Source of the DNA: a virus
DNA: 64,000 nt
Direction: 5' to 3' (one strand)
IMG/VR virus record: IMGVR_UViG_3300031951_000083
Span: 22,340-86,339 of that record
The translations under genes were made by a program, and so were the position numbers. Shown in pieces: positions 13,431 through 22,371 of the stretch (position 1 is the stretch's first letter; every line of letters begins with the position of its first letter). Under the pieces are notes generated by a model. It was given only the letters and a program-made list of their open reading frames with translations, was not told where the DNA came from and searched no databases.

Positions 13431-13813
13431 AACAAGAATTTGTAACACACGAACAAGCCTTAGCTCTTAAAAAAATAGGCTTCAATATGCCTGTTAATTG
13501 GTTTGTAAGTGTTGATGATGTTGATGAAATATGGGAGGGTGGAGAGTATAATTGGAATGGGTACACTGAAGACAAGAATATCTCACTACCACTCAAACAA
13601 CAAGTGTTTAGATGGTTTAGGAATAAATATAGGTTAACTGGTCTTATTGAAATAGGAACTCAAGAATACACTTATCAAATTTACGATAAACAAGGTATGA
13701 AAGAACTTGGTCTTGATCCTATAAAGTATAACGGCTCTTACGAAGAAGCAGAATTAGCTTGTATTAATAACCTTATTCAAATTATTAGCGATGATACTAG
13801 AGAACAATCTTAA
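13427..13813 (+). CDS. hypothetical protein, paralogue of the gene at 12308
   Basis: This 128-aa protein shares the N-terminal HEQALALKKIGFNMPV motif, a central W.V.D....W segment and the closing helix (YEEAELACINNLIQII) with the 12308 product. The two flank an unrelated pair, suggesting duplication within the operon. Confidence 0.65.
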   Translation: MKQEFVTHEQALALKKIGFNMPVNWFVSVDDVDEIWEGGEYNWNGYTEDKNISLPLKQQVFRWFRNKYRLTGLIEIGTQEYTYQIYDKQGMKELGLDPIKYNGSYEEAELACINNLIQIISDDTREQS

Positions 13814-13949
13814 ACCCGCTACGCATTTTATTGAGGTGTGGAAGCCAAGAACTTACTCAGATTGTATTTCACGCACATCTATTCATCCAATAGAATCATT
13901 AAGAATATACGATACAACCATTGCCATCTTTAAAATCAGAGCCAAATGA
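13791..13949 (+). CDS. hypothetical 52-aa protein
   Basis: A frame MILENNLKPATHFIEVWKPR overlaps the end of the previous gene by 23 nt and ends in an ATGA overlap with the next. The perfect junction with the following start supports a real gene. Confidence 0.5.
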   Translation: MILENNLKPATHFIEVWKPRTYSDCISRTSIHPIESLRIYDTTIAIFKIRAK

Positions 13950-14551
13950 AACCAACATACACACTACACAAACTACCACAAGGGTACGTACTTACTTCTG
14001 ATGAAAAAATAAAAGAAGGCAATTATTGTTTTTATGAACCAACATCAAATTTGCTTCAATATAATAATACTTCTTTTTTACTTAATGCAGATTTCAAAAA
14101 AGTAATATCTCAACAAGACCAATTCGACTTCTCCGCACTCTCTCCTGAAGACCAGAAAGAGATAGGATGGGTTGATGTTGAAGAGTTATACCCAGCAGGC
14201 AAAAGGGGAGCTATGTCAATACCTTCAAGAAAAGAATGCAATAACTATCTAAGGCAAGAGGGTTTCCGAAAAGCACAAGAACTTCTAGGAGGGTTTACTT
14301 TGGAGGATATAAAAACCGCATTTAAAGCTGGCGAAAAATACGGAAGTCAAGTTTCTACTAAAGGGAATATAGACGAATACATTCAATCTCTATCTCAACC
14401 TAAGTCATGGGAAGTAGAAGTGGAGATGGAAACCGTATATGAGGATAAATTAGAAGGTACTGAATTTATCCCACGTCCTGTCAGTAAACAACCCAAACTC
14501 ACTAACGGTAAAGTCAAAGTATTAAAAATCAATAAGTTATGGCAATCATAG
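13946..14551 (+). CDS. hypothetical protein of Bacteroidota phages
   Basis: This 201-aa protein has a beta-rich N-terminus with TSDEKIKEGNYCFYEPTSN, then DQFDFSALSPEDQKEIGWVD, a helix (EGFRKAQELLGGFTLEDIKT) and a C-terminal SWEVEVEME tail. This arrangement is frequent in Bacteroidota phage genomes. No activity known. Confidence 0.65.
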   Translation: MKPTYTLHKLPQGYVLTSDEKIKEGNYCFYEPTSNLLQYNNTSFLLNADFKKVISQQDQFDFSALSPEDQKEIGWVDVEELYPAGKRGAMSIPSRKECNNYLRQEGFRKAQELLGGFTLEDIKTAFKAGEKYGSQVSTKGNIDEYIQSLSQPKSWEVEVEMETVYEDKLEGTEFIPRPVSKQPKLTNGKVKVLKINKLWQS

Positions 14552-14796
14552 TTAAAACTAAAGAATCAGAAAACAAAACTGGAAAACCTTTTCCAAAATT
14601 GATGAAATCCAAAGATGGAAGAATAGTGTTTGCTACAGGAAAACATAATGGAGAAGATTGGGAAGTATTAAGAATAAGCGGATTTCCTGAAGGATGTAAT
14701 GGTACAATCAGTCAAAATTTTAAATTATTTCATAATGATTTTATTATGTATTCATTTTATGACTTTGAAGGACAACTTTTACTTGAAAATCAATAA
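14539..14796 (+). CDS. hypothetical protein
   Basis: This 85-aa protein (KTGKPFPKLMKSKDGRIVFA) overlaps the preceding gene by 13 nt. Not recognised. Confidence 0.6.
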   Translation: MAIIVKTKESENKTGKPFPKLMKSKDGRIVFATGKHNGEDWEVLRISGFPEGCNGTISQNFKLFHNDFIMYSFYDFEGQLLLENQ

Positions 14797-14799
14797 GTT

Positions 14800-15015
14800 A
14801 TGGTAGGAACAGTATTCACCAAGAAGGTTGAAAGACATGAAATGGGAACAGCAGGTAAGTCTATGGAACAGACATGGAAGGTAATTTCTCATCAGGGAGA
14901 TGATATTTACCTGTGTGTACGTATAGACAATACAGATGATCCCATGCTTGCAGCTAATCCTCAGAAACGAACATTTAAGGAGAAGGACATTCTCTCTCAC
15001 CTCAAAAAAGACTAA
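14800..15015 (+). CDS. hypothetical protein
   Basis: This 71-aa protein (MVGTVFTKKVERHEMGTAGK) looks like a small beta barrel. Not recognised. Confidence 0.6.
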   Translation: MVGTVFTKKVERHEMGTAGKSMEQTWKVISHQGDDIYLCVRIDNTDDPMLAANPQKRTFKEKDILSHLKKD

Positions 15016-15016
15016 C

Positions 15017-15523
15017 ATGTACTATCCAGTCGAATTGGTGCTTAAGAGCTATATGCCTAAGCAACTAGAACCTGGTATGTGGTTCATTAACAAACTGCAT
15101 CAGGGTACAATCAAAGAACAGGTTGAAATATGGGCACTTGAAAAGGTGCCTTTTGAGTCCCTAGAAGAGTTTGTTACAAAACATGGTGCACCTGTTGAGC
15201 CCTATCTCATCTATGATGAATTAATTGTAGCTGAACCAGAAGAAATTGGCTGGTGGGATGAAGGTGATCATGTGGATGAACTAAGAGACATCACTCTCAA
15301 AGACATCAATTACATTCTCAATGAATGGGATGGAGCTGTATATTTGGACATAGATGATGAAACTTTTGAAGAAGAAGATGAAATCAATCCAATCCTCTAT
15401 GACAACAAAGTCACTCTCGCCCTTCCTTATGAGGAAGAAGAGGAAGAAGAGGAAGAGGATGATGATGAAGGTCCTGAATTTGATGGAGCTGGATTCTCTC
15501 ATGAAGATAATATTACAGAATAA
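15017..15523 (+). CDS. acidic hypothetical protein
   Basis: The start at ATG 15017 (MYYPVELVLKSYMPKQ) gives 168 aa. The C-terminus is extremely acidic, with a run of Glu and Asp near residues 140-155. Acidic tails of this kind occur in DNA mimics and protein-recruiting proteins, but no family is recognised. Confidence 0.6.
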   Translation: MYYPVELVLKSYMPKQLEPGMWFINKLHQGTIKEQVEIWALEKVPFESLEEFVTKHGAPVEPYLIYDELIVAEPEEIGWWDEGDHVDELRDITLKDINYILNEWDGAVYLDIDDETFEEEDEINPILYDNKVTLALPYEEEEEEEEEDDDEGPEFDGAGFSHEDNITE

Positions 15524-15534
15524 ATCTAACATGT

Positions 15535-15903
15535 ATGATACAGCCAAACGAATTAAGGATTGGAAATTTAATCTATCTTGATGAAACATTGATTGAGGTA
15601 GATGTTCATGTATTGATTGATATTTTAATGGGTGTTGATGGGTTTTCCCCCATCCCAATAACACCTGAATTATTGGAGAGGGCGGGGTTGAAAAGAGATA
15701 GGGAAGGCTGGATTATATCGTATAGCTATAAAATATACGACCCGTTAGTTATTGGGGGAACAGGCTCTTATGTTAATGCAAACAGAAAAACATATTGCAT
15801 ATTGCATGATGATAAAATTATGCCTAAAGGGTTTCAATACCTCCACCAACTCCAAAACCTTTATTTCGCATTAACAGGCGAAGAACTAAACATTGAATTA
15901 TGA
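15535..15903 (+). CDS. IxPNELRIGN-type hypothetical protein
   Basis: This 122-aa protein starts MIQPNELRIGNLIYLDETLI, the hallmark of a large family of small Bacteroidota phage proteins. The C-terminus PKGFQYLHQLQNLYFALTGE is also typical (..yvHqLQNLyfaLtG.EL). Function unknown. Confidence 0.75.
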   Translation: MIQPNELRIGNLIYLDETLIEVDVHVLIDILMGVDGFSPIPITPELLERAGLKRDREGWIISYSYKIYDPLVIGGTGSYVNANRKTYCILHDDKIMPKGFQYLHQLQNLYFALTGEELNIEL

Positions 15904-16124
15904 CATTAAATCAAATTGGTATAGAAAGACTTCAACAGATTGAAGCTGAACGAGCAGTGTTATCAGATGATCCTCAATTTTGTGCATGGATGGAAGAGAT
16001 GCATGTAGGCAGACTTTATGTAGACAGAAGTGGCATTATCAGAGCAAATGAAATGATGCAACAGTATGTCACACCTAAGAGATTGACATTCAAGGACATA
16101 GTGAAAACCATTTTTAATTTCTAA
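15900..16124 (+). CDS. hypothetical protein
   Basis: This 74-aa protein (MTLNQIGIERLQQIEAERAV) overlaps the previous gene by 4 nt. Mostly helical. Not recognised. Confidence 0.6.
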   Translation: MTLNQIGIERLQQIEAERAVLSDDPQFCAWMEEMHVGRLYVDRSGIIRANEMMQQYVTPKRLTFKDIVKTIFNF

Positions 16125-16134
16125 ATCAAGTAAC

Positions 16135-16326
16135 ATGACGCTAGAACAAGCAGTAGAAAGCTTAAAGCAAGTGAAATCAGTAGAAGAATGGAACTCAAAA
16201 AGAGATTCTATTCGATCAAAAGTAATCAGAGAACAAGGTCCAAACGTTTGGGTGACAGAATATGTTCCCACAATTGACGGTAATGGTCTCATCGTAGAAG
16301 TTTTAGGACCAGACAAAGAATACTAA
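16135..16326 (+). CDS. hypothetical protein
   Basis: This 63-aa protein (MTLEQAVESLKQVKSVEEWN) is not recognised. Confidence 0.55.
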   Translation: MTLEQAVESLKQVKSVEEWNSKRDSIRSKVIREQGPNVWVTEYVPTIDGNGLIVEVLGPDKEY

Positions 16327-16356
16327 ATCATTCATCATTGTTTAAAACCAAACCTC

Positions 16357-16644
16357 ATGACAAAGAAAAGTCGTCTTACCAAGGAACAGGTGCAAGAGTT
16401 GAAAAATGTAATTCGTACAGGTGAACCCATCTGTTTTATTGCTGAAAGACTTGCACCAGTGTACAAAAAACCCGAAACATCATTTCGTGTAACATTGTAC
16501 AACTTAGCCAAGCGCACGTACAAGATAGCTGAATGGAAAGGTCCAAAGAGACGCAGCAGAAAAGCTGCATCTGTTGAATTGGAGATTTCAAAAGTTATCA
16601 CCAGAGTTGAAAAGCATAAGGATCACATCAGAATCTACCTTTAA
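16357..16644 (+). CDS. small basic helix-turn-helix-like protein
   Basis: This 95-aa protein opens KKSRLTKEQVQELKNVIRTG and continues with a second helix (FRVTLYNLAKRTYKIAEWKG) and a basic PKRRSRKA linker. The layout is that of a DNA-binding homeo/HTH-like domain; a regulatory role just before the replication block is inferred. Confidence 0.5.
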   Translation: MTKKSRLTKEQVQELKNVIRTGEPICFIAERLAPVYKKPETSFRVTLYNLAKRTYKIAEWKGPKRRSRKAASVELEISKVITRVEKHKDHIRIYL

Positions 16645-16666
16645 TCACATCCAAAACCTCATCACC

Positions 16667-16882
16667 ATGGCAGCTATATTAGTTTATCGCTCCTCTTGGA
16701 GCCAAGTTAAACCATTGGTTTACACAGACGATACAAACATTGATTCTGTCAATAGATTGGTTGATTCGATTTTCAAAACGAAGATGCGAACAGGTAGATT
16801 GGTTCGTAGTGGCAATAAAATGTACTACCAACCATCTGATGAGTACAAGAAATATGTTGTACGTTTTCGCAGAGTTAAGTAA
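16667..16882 (+). CDS. hypothetical small basic protein
   Basis: The start at ATG 16667 (MAAILVYRSSWSQVKPLVY) gives 71 aa, preferred over the longer open frame that overlaps the previous gene. Followed by a terminator. Confidence 0.55.
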   Translation: MAAILVYRSSWSQVKPLVYTDDTNIDSVNRLVDSIFKTKMRTGRLVRSGNKMYYQPSDEYKKYVVRFRRVK

Positions 16883-16890
16883 ATTTGTAG

Positions 16891-16918
16891 TGCCCTGCTC
16901 TCTATGAGAGTGGGGCAT
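16891..16918 (+). terminator. hairpin terminator
   Basis: TGCCC..GCTCTC pairs with GAGAG..GGGGCA, followed by TTT. Confidence 0.65.
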
Positions 16919-16932
16919 TTAAAACTTATTAC

Positions 16933-17133
16933 ATGGAAAAGACCTACAATTACGTGTTCCATTACAATCACTATACAGGATTGTGGAATGCCATCCCAAG
17001 AGAAAAGTATCAGGACTACTTTTCAAAGAAACATGTTCCTGGAGTATTAAAGTCTAGTGAAATGCCTACGTTGATTGAACTCATCAACAAAGGAGAAGAC
17101 TTTATTAAACGAGTTCCAAAAGAGAAGAAATGA
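16933..17133 (+). CDS. hypothetical protein upstream of DNA polymerase
   Basis: This 66-aa protein (MEKTYNYVFHYNHYTGLWNA) overlaps the DNA polymerase start by 4 nt, so it is translationally linked to it. Not recognised. Confidence 0.6.
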   Translation: MEKTYNYVFHYNHYTGLWNAIPREKYQDYFSKKHVPGVLKSSEMPTLIELINKGEDFIKRVPKEKK

Positions 17134-19088
17134 ATGTAATCATTTACGATATAGAAACACTCAAAGAGTTATTTCTTGTAGGTGCTTATGTACCAGAAGC
17201 AGATACATACTTTGAGTTTGAGGTGAGTAGGTACAATAATGATTTGGACAAGTTTGTAAAATTTACAGAATTGTTCAAAGACCGTTATTGGGTGGGCTAC
17301 AATAACCTACGATTTGACTCTCAAGTGATTGAGTGGGTATTGAGGAATTATGACTATTGGCATGATTTGTCAGGATTGGAAATCACTGGAAAGATTAGTC
17401 AGAAGGCTCAAGATGTAATCCATGATGCAAACTTTGATGTGTTCCCTGAATATAGAGAAAGTGACTTGACTCTCAAACAGTTAGATCTCTTCAAGATCAA
17501 TCACTACGATAATAAGAATCGTATGGTGAGCTTGAAAAGACTAGAGTTTGAGATGAACTTGGAGAACATTGAGGAAATGCCTATACATCATGATGCTGTA
17601 GACATGACACCTCAGGATATTCAAATCACCAAGGATTATTGTAGGAATGATGTGCACGCCACGTATCAGTTCTATAAGGTCACTACAGGAGAAACTGATC
17701 ATCCTCTGTATAAGCAAAACAACCAGATCGAACTTAGACTGGATATTGAGAAGGAGTTTGGAATTCCTTGCTTGAACTATTCAGATAGTAAGATTGGGGA
17801 TGAGATGATTAAGAAGTTCTACTGTGAGCAGAAGAAGATTGAGTATAAAGAGCTCCCAAAGAAGGGATTCTTCAGAAAATCTGTCAAGGTGAAACATTGC
17901 ATTGCTAACTATGTAGTATTTCAAACCCCTGAACTGAAAGAATTCCTCAAACGCATCAAAGGTATTGAGCTTGGTATGCAGGATGATTTCAAAGAAGAAC
18001 TGCATTTCTATGGGAATGTATATTCTTTCATGAAAGGTGGCTTGCACACAGAGAACAAACCTGAAATCTTTGAAGCTGATGATGAATATCTCATCATTGA
18101 TTGGGACGTGTCTAGTTACTATCCAGCCATCATCATCAATAATGAGCGCTATCCTTTCCATTTGGGTAAAGAATTCCTCCGTGGTTACAAGGAAATGTTT
18201 AATAGAAGATTGGAACTCAAGCCTTTAGCTAAGAAAGACAAGCGCATCAAGGGTATTGTTGGTGCACTGAAGCTTGCTGTAAACTCTGTTTATGGTAAAA
18301 GCTCAGACATGCAGTCCTGGATATATGACAGACAGCTCACTATGTTCACCACTATTACAGGGGAATTAAGCCTAATGATGCTTATTGAGGCATATGAACT
18401 TGCTGGTATTCATGTAATCAGTGCTAACACGGATGGTGTTACAATCAGAATTAAGAAGTCTCTGGTTGACAAAATGCATGAAATCAATAAGTGGTGGTGT
18501 GACCTTACAAAGTATGAACTAGAAAGAGCTGATTATCAAAAGATTATATTTTCCACTGTAAATGACTATCTTGCAATAAAAACAGATGGAGAAATCAAGA
18601 AGAAAGGCGATTTCCTCACGGATTTCGAGCTTCATAAGAACAAATCAGCAAGAATTGTACCTCTGGCTCTCGAACAATATTTTGTTCATAATATACCTGT
18701 TGACCATACTATTAAGTCTCATCTATCTATCTTTGACTTCTGCATAAGACAGAAAGCCAGCAGAGATTTTCATTATGAAGGTATTAATAGAGCAAGTGGT
18801 GAGAAAACAATCTACAATAAGCTAATTCGTTATTATGTATCAAATACAGGTGAGAAGCTTCTAAAGGTTAAGAATGAAGATAGTGATAGTGGTGCTGCGG
18901 ATATTTCTCAAGTGGAAGCTGGTGAATGGTTAGCAACAGTTTGTAATAAACTGAGCAAAGACCATCCTCTGGATAACATCAATTATGCCTATTACATAGA
19001 GCGTGCAGAGAAAATCATCAGCAAGATAGAATCTGGTGGTAAGAAACGTAAGGTGGTTGTAAATCCTAACCAGCTTTCTTTATTTTAA
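17130..19088 (+). CDS. family B DNA polymerase
   Basis: This 652-aa protein has the 3'-5' exonuclease motifs YDIETLKELF (D7, E9), YNNLRFD near residue 57 and YCRNDVHATY near 170. The polymerase motif A is DVSSYYP (D328), motif B KLAVNSVYGK (from K381), and motif C NTDG (D435). Motif C reads ANTDG instead of the common YGDTDS. The length is short for family B enzymes and is compatible with a compact phage replicative polymerase. It heads a replication block with helicases, primase and SSB candidate downstream. No terminal-protein or protein-primed hallmark was identified. Confidence 0.93.
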   Translation: MNVIIYDIETLKELFLVGAYVPEADTYFEFEVSRYNNDLDKFVKFTELFKDRYWVGYNNLRFDSQVIEWVLRNYDYWHDLSGLEITGKISQKAQDVIHDANFDVFPEYRESDLTLKQLDLFKINHYDNKNRMVSLKRLEFEMNLENIEEMPIHHDAVDMTPQDIQITKDYCRNDVHATYQFYKVTTGETDHPLYKQNNQIELRLDIEKEFGIPCLNYSDSKIGDEMIKKFYCEQKKIEYKELPKKGFFRKSVKVKHCIANYVVFQTPELKEFLKRIKGIELGMQDDFKEELHFYGNVYSFMKGGLHTENKPEIFEADDEYLIIDWDVSSYYPAIIINNERYPFHLGKEFLRGYKEMFNRRLELKPLAKKDKRIKGIVGALKLAVNSVYGKSSDMQSWIYDRQLTMFTTITGELSLMMLIEAYELAGIHVISANTDGVTIRIKKSLVDKMHEINKWWCDLTKYELERADYQKIIFSTVNDYLAIKTDGEIKKKGDFLTDFELHKNKSARIVPLALEQYFVHNIPVDHTIKSHLSIFDFCIRQKASRDFHYEGINRASGEKTIYNKLIRYYVSNTGEKLLKVKNEDSDSGAADISQVEAGEWLATVCNKLSKDHPLDNINYAYYIERAEKIISKIESGGKKRKVVVNPNQLSLF

Positions 19089-19092
19089 GCTT

Positions 19093-19311
19093 ATGGCACG
19101 TAAAGCACACCCTAGAGAAAGAGTGAAGAACGAGCTAGCTCTTGTTAGACAAAGAGGCATAACCTTTCCAAGCTATAATCCACTTCCTGTAAGAAAAGAT
19201 GAAGCTAACCAAGAAATCCTTAATCAGATGAAAAAGAAAGAGGAGAAAAGAAAGAGAGGTAAACGTAAATCTTTTTCCGTGTGGGAATATCGAAAAAACT
19301 TAACAACATGA
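19093..19311 (+). CDS. small basic protein
   Basis: This 72-aa protein is strongly basic (MARKAHPRERVKNELALVRQ, KKKEEKRKRGKRKS). It lies 4 nt behind the polymerase and overlaps the next gene by ATGA. Nucleic-acid binding is inferred from charge only. Confidence 0.6.
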   Translation: MARKAHPRERVKNELALVRQRGITFPSYNPLPVRKDEANQEILNQMKKKEEKRKRGKRKSFSVWEYRKNLTT

Positions 19312-19739
19312 AACTGAGTAAAGGAGATAGATTCAGAGACTACATGGGTAGTCTCTGTTTCATTAGCTACATCAAGGATGATGTAGTGAAGCTTACATTC
19401 ATACAAACTCCTTCATTTGTAGAAGTTTGGGATAAGAAAGAGTTCATTTCTGAAATCCAGGGCAACAGATTCTTCCAAGAGCCTAAGGTTGTCATTAACA
19501 GAAGAAACATACAAGATCATCTTGTTGAATATCAATTGAATATGATTGGTAAGACAACAGATGATATTAAGGATGATGAAGAATGGTATTACAATAACAC
19601 CATGACTGAAAAGCAACATGAGCTATTTAAAGCATACGCCATTCCCCTGTTGAAAAAGGTATTCAAATTCAATAAAGCTAAGGCTGAGCAGACATTTGAA
19701 TGGTTCAATCTGGCATACGGTCTTCGCATTAAAAACTAA
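19308..19739 (+). CDS. hypothetical protein of the replication block
   Basis: The start at ATG 19308 (MKLSKGDRFRDYMGSLCFIS) gives 143 aa, with a beta-rich N-terminal half and a helical C-terminus (FEWFNLAYGLRIKN). Not recognised. Confidence 0.65.
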   Translation: MKLSKGDRFRDYMGSLCFISYIKDDVVKLTFIQTPSFVEVWDKKEFISEIQGNRFFQEPKVVINRRNIQDHLVEYQLNMIGKTTDDIKDDEEWYYNNTMTEKQHELFKAYAIPLLKKVFKFNKAKAEQTFEWFNLAYGLRIKN

Positions 19740-19744
19740 CCCTT

Positions 19745-19897
19745 ATGTTCCCCTACATTTTTATTTCTGTCCTAGTAGCACTATGGGCATGGATGGCCTA
19801 TGAAATTAGTCGTGCGCCATTTCTTAATAAAAGTGATGAACCTCCTATCACTACTGAATGGCACGATGATGATTATTATCCAGACACAAAACCTTAA
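19745..19897 (+). CDS. small single-pass membrane protein
   Basis: A 50-aa frame MFPYIFISVLVALWAWMAYE has an N-terminal membrane helix followed by an acidic soluble tail (EWHDDDYYPDTKP). It is packed between two genes with gaps of 5 and 2 nt. Confidence 0.55.
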   Translation: MFPYIFISVLVALWAWMAYEISRAPFLNKSDEPPITTEWHDDDYYPDTKP

Positions 19898-19899
19898 CT

Positions 19900-20103
19900 A
19901 TGAAAAGACTAAAACCTTTCATTAATAACGAGGATTATGAGAGAGAACATCTTAAGGATGTAGTATATTTGCAGGCTCAGCAGGCTGAAGAAGAACAAAG
20001 AATAATGGCAGAGATTAACGAAGAAGAGCATAGATTGCCAGCAAAAGTTGAACTAGTAACCCCAGTAGTAGAACATGAAAAAACTAACAGCTTACCATTT
20101 TGA
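19900..20103 (+). CDS. small charged helical protein
   Basis: This 67-aa protein is dominated by Glu/Gln-rich helix (YLQAQQAEEEQRIMAEINEE). It overlaps the next gene by 29 nt. Not recognised. Confidence 0.55.
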   Translation: MKRLKPFINNEDYEREHLKDVVYLQAQQAEEEQRIMAEINEEEHRLPAKVELVTPVVEHEKTNSLPF

Positions 20104-20698
20104 GGAACTTATTAAGAAAGGATATTCTCTTGATTCATTGTTCCTCTTGAAGCTCATAGACGAGCAGTTTGACATTGCTCCCATGTGTGAATCAAGCATG
20201 AAGATCAAAGCAATGCATCAGAATTTGATCAGAAAAGGGCTCATTACAGAAACAGAAGACAAAATCACCACGCTTGGTAGAGAACTTCTGGTGTTCATTG
20301 ATACAAAGGAACCAAAGAAGATTGTCAAGAAGAAAGCTGACACTACAGAGTTTGAAGAATGGTGGAAAGTCTATCCAGGTACAGACACATTCACTCATAA
20401 TGGTAAAAAGTTCTCAGGCAACAGAGGTTTGAGACAGAATAAAGATGAATGCAGAATCAAATTCAACAAGATTTTGCTAGAAGGCGAATATACAGCCAAA
20501 GATCTCATTGATGCATTGCTATTTGATGTCAATCAGAAGAAAGAGAATTCTGTAAAGACATCTACAAACAAACTGAGCTACATGCAAAACAGTCTCACAT
20601 ATCTCAATCAGCGTAGCTATGAACCATTCATAGAGTTGATTAAAGAAGGGAACACTGTAGAAGAAGCTCCTAAAATTGTTGGAGGAACAGATATATGA
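20075..20698 (+). CDS. probable helicase-loader-like replication protein
   Basis: This 207-aa protein has an N-terminal winged-helix-like region (FEELIKKGYSLDSLFLLKLI) and a C-terminal domain FEEWWKVYPGTD, RGLRQNKDECRIKFNKIL and NKLSYMQNSLTYLNQRSYEP. This C-terminal pattern resembles replisome organiser/loader proteins of phages. It sits two genes before the DnaB-like helicase, which supports that role. Assignment is by pattern, not by a search. Confidence 0.5.
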   Translation: MKKLTAYHFEELIKKGYSLDSLFLLKLIDEQFDIAPMCESSMKIKAMHQNLIRKGLITETEDKITTLGRELLVFIDTKEPKKIVKKKADTTEFEEWWKVYPGTDTFTHNGKKFSGNRGLRQNKDECRIKFNKILLEGEYTAKDLIDALLFDVNQKKENSVKTSTNKLSYMQNSLTYLNQRSYEPFIELIKEGNTVEEAPKIVGGTDI

Positions 20699-20874
20699 CA
20701 CATGAACAACTTTCAGAATACGTTAGTGAACAAGTCGAGAAACATCCTAATCTGAAAACAGAGATTGAAGATTTTTACAATCTCTATTTAACTGAGATGG
20801 AAGAAGGTGGTAGTCCAGAAAACGAAAGACTGCTTTGTTACAACAGTATTGAAGAATTAATACAAGAACTATGA
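20695..20874 (+). CDS. small acidic protein
   Basis: A 59-aa frame MTHEQLSEYVSEQVEKHPNL is joined by ATGA overlaps to both neighbours, strong support for a real gene between the loader candidate and the helicase. Not recognised. Confidence 0.6.
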   Translation: MTHEQLSEYVSEQVEKHPNLKTEIEDFYNLYLTEMEEGGSPENERLLCYNSIEELIQEL

Positions 20875-21932
20875 GTTTTGAACTACTTAAACATGAAGTT
20901 GAACGAGGCTTAACTGGTAGAAATGGTGGTATTCCTATGGGATTTAACAGGTTGAATAGGTATATTGGTATCAGAAAGTCTTTGTATTTCCTTGTAGGTG
21001 GTTTAACAGGCTCAGGTAAAACTAGCTTCATTGATGATGCGTTTGTACTCAACCCTTTTGACTGGTTTATCGGTCAGAAGGAACAAAGTATCAAGTTACG
21101 CATCATATATCGTTCAATGGAGCGTTCCAGAACCTACAAACTAGCCAAGTGGGTGAGTAGGAAGATATTTCTAGACCATGGATTTATCATCCCCGTAAGC
21201 AAACTCTTGGGCTGGAACGATAAAATGACACCAGATGAGCATGATTTGTTCCTGATGTATGAGGACTATATGGGAATGATGGATGAGGTGATTACAATCA
21301 TTGATGGTCCAGAGAATGCTGTAGGTATTGCCAAGGAACTAAAAGCACATGCTTTGCAACATGGTAAGATTGAGCAAGTGGATGAGTTCAATAAGAGGTA
21401 TTTTCCTGAAAATGAAAATGAAATAACCATTGTTGTTATTGATCACGTTGGTCTATTGAAAACTACCAAGGACCAGACAACCAAGAAAATGGCTATTGAC
21501 AAAATGAGTGATGAGCTCAGATATGCCAGAGATTTCTATGGCTACACACCAGTAGTGGTTAGTCAGTTTAACCGTGAGATTTCAAATCCTATTCGTATCA
21601 AGAATGGTGATGTAGAGCCCCAGCTAGAAGATTTTGCAGATTCATCATCCACGCAGAACGATGCTGATATTGTGTTAGCATTGTTTGATCCTATGCGATA
21701 TAAGGTTGCTGATCCTTCAGGATATGAACTAGAGAAGCTCAAGGATGATTTTGGTGCAAAGTATTTCAGGAGCTTGAGGCTCATTAAGAATTCCTATGGA
21801 GAGGATGATGTGCGTATTGGTTTGGGCTTTATGGGCCAGATTGGTATGTTCAAGGAACTCCCAAGAAAAAGAGACATGACTGAGGACATCTATCAGTCAA
21901 TTTTAGACAAAACGTATTTCCTAAACAAGTAG
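20871..21932 (+). CDS. DnaB-like SF4 replicative helicase
   Basis: This 353-aa protein has Walker A GGLTGSGKT (43-51), Walker B IVVIDHVGLL (D191) and the following motif VVVSQFNREI. DSSSTQNDADIVLAL matches the conserved D/S..qdAD.V motif of RecA-fold DnaB helicases. The N-terminal DnaB collar domain is absent; the protein starts directly with the ATPase domain. It would unwind the fork together with the primase at 25779. Confidence 0.85.
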   Translation: MSFELLKHEVERGLTGRNGGIPMGFNRLNRYIGIRKSLYFLVGGLTGSGKTSFIDDAFVLNPFDWFIGQKEQSIKLRIIYRSMERSRTYKLAKWVSRKIFLDHGFIIPVSKLLGWNDKMTPDEHDLFLMYEDYMGMMDEVITIIDGPENAVGIAKELKAHALQHGKIEQVDEFNKRYFPENENEITIVVIDHVGLLKTTKDQTTKKMAIDKMSDELRYARDFYGYTPVVVSQFNREISNPIRIKNGDVEPQLEDFADSSSTQNDADIVLALFDPMRYKVADPSGYELEKLKDDFGAKYFRSLRLIKNSYGEDDVRIGLGFMGQIGMFKELPRKRDMTEDIYQSILDKTYFLNK

Positions 21933-21944
21933 ACAGTGTACACT

Positions 21945-22127
21945 ATGGAAGTTAAATTATTCTCCACAACTCCTCATGAGAAGGATGATATGTGGCAATT
22001 AGTGATTATCCCTACGATTTCTGTAGTGAGATGTAAATCAGAACGTTATACAGTGGTAAACTTTGAGTGGTTATTTTGGAACCTTTCAATCTTAATTCAT
22101 GACAAGAGAAGAGTACCTTCAACTTAG
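21945..22127 (+). CDS. hypothetical small protein
   Basis: A 60-aa frame from ATG 21945 (MEVKLFSTTPHEKDDMWQLV) overlaps the next gene by 29 nt. The frame is open to a GTG at 21936, so the start is uncertain. Confidence 0.5.
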   Translation: MEVKLFSTTPHEKDDMWQLVIIPTISVVRCKSERYTVVNFEWLFWNLSILIHDKRRVPST

Positions 22128-22371
22128 AAACGATGGTAATGGAGCTATGATTGTCTACAACTATTATGTAGAGAAGTTTGATCGTGAAAAGCATAAACCA
22201 TTTCTTTCATTCAATGAGTTGTTTATGTATCTAAACATGTGGACCTTCCATAAACCTGAAATTGCTGTAGCAATTCATGATTTATCACAATCTATTATTA
22301 ACAAGCTGGATAATAGATTTTCAGTGAGGCATTTGATGGACAAAGAAGGACATTACATAAAAAGTGTATGA
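22099..22371 (+). CDS. hypothetical protein
   Basis: This 90-aa mainly helical protein (MTREEYLQLRNDGNGAMIVY) is linked to the downstream SF2 helicase by an ATGA overlap. Not recognised. Confidence 0.6.
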   Translation: MTREEYLQLRNDGNGAMIVYNYYVEKFDREKHKPFLSFNELFMYLNMWTFHKPEIAVAIHDLSQSIINKLDNRFSVRHLMDKEGHYIKSV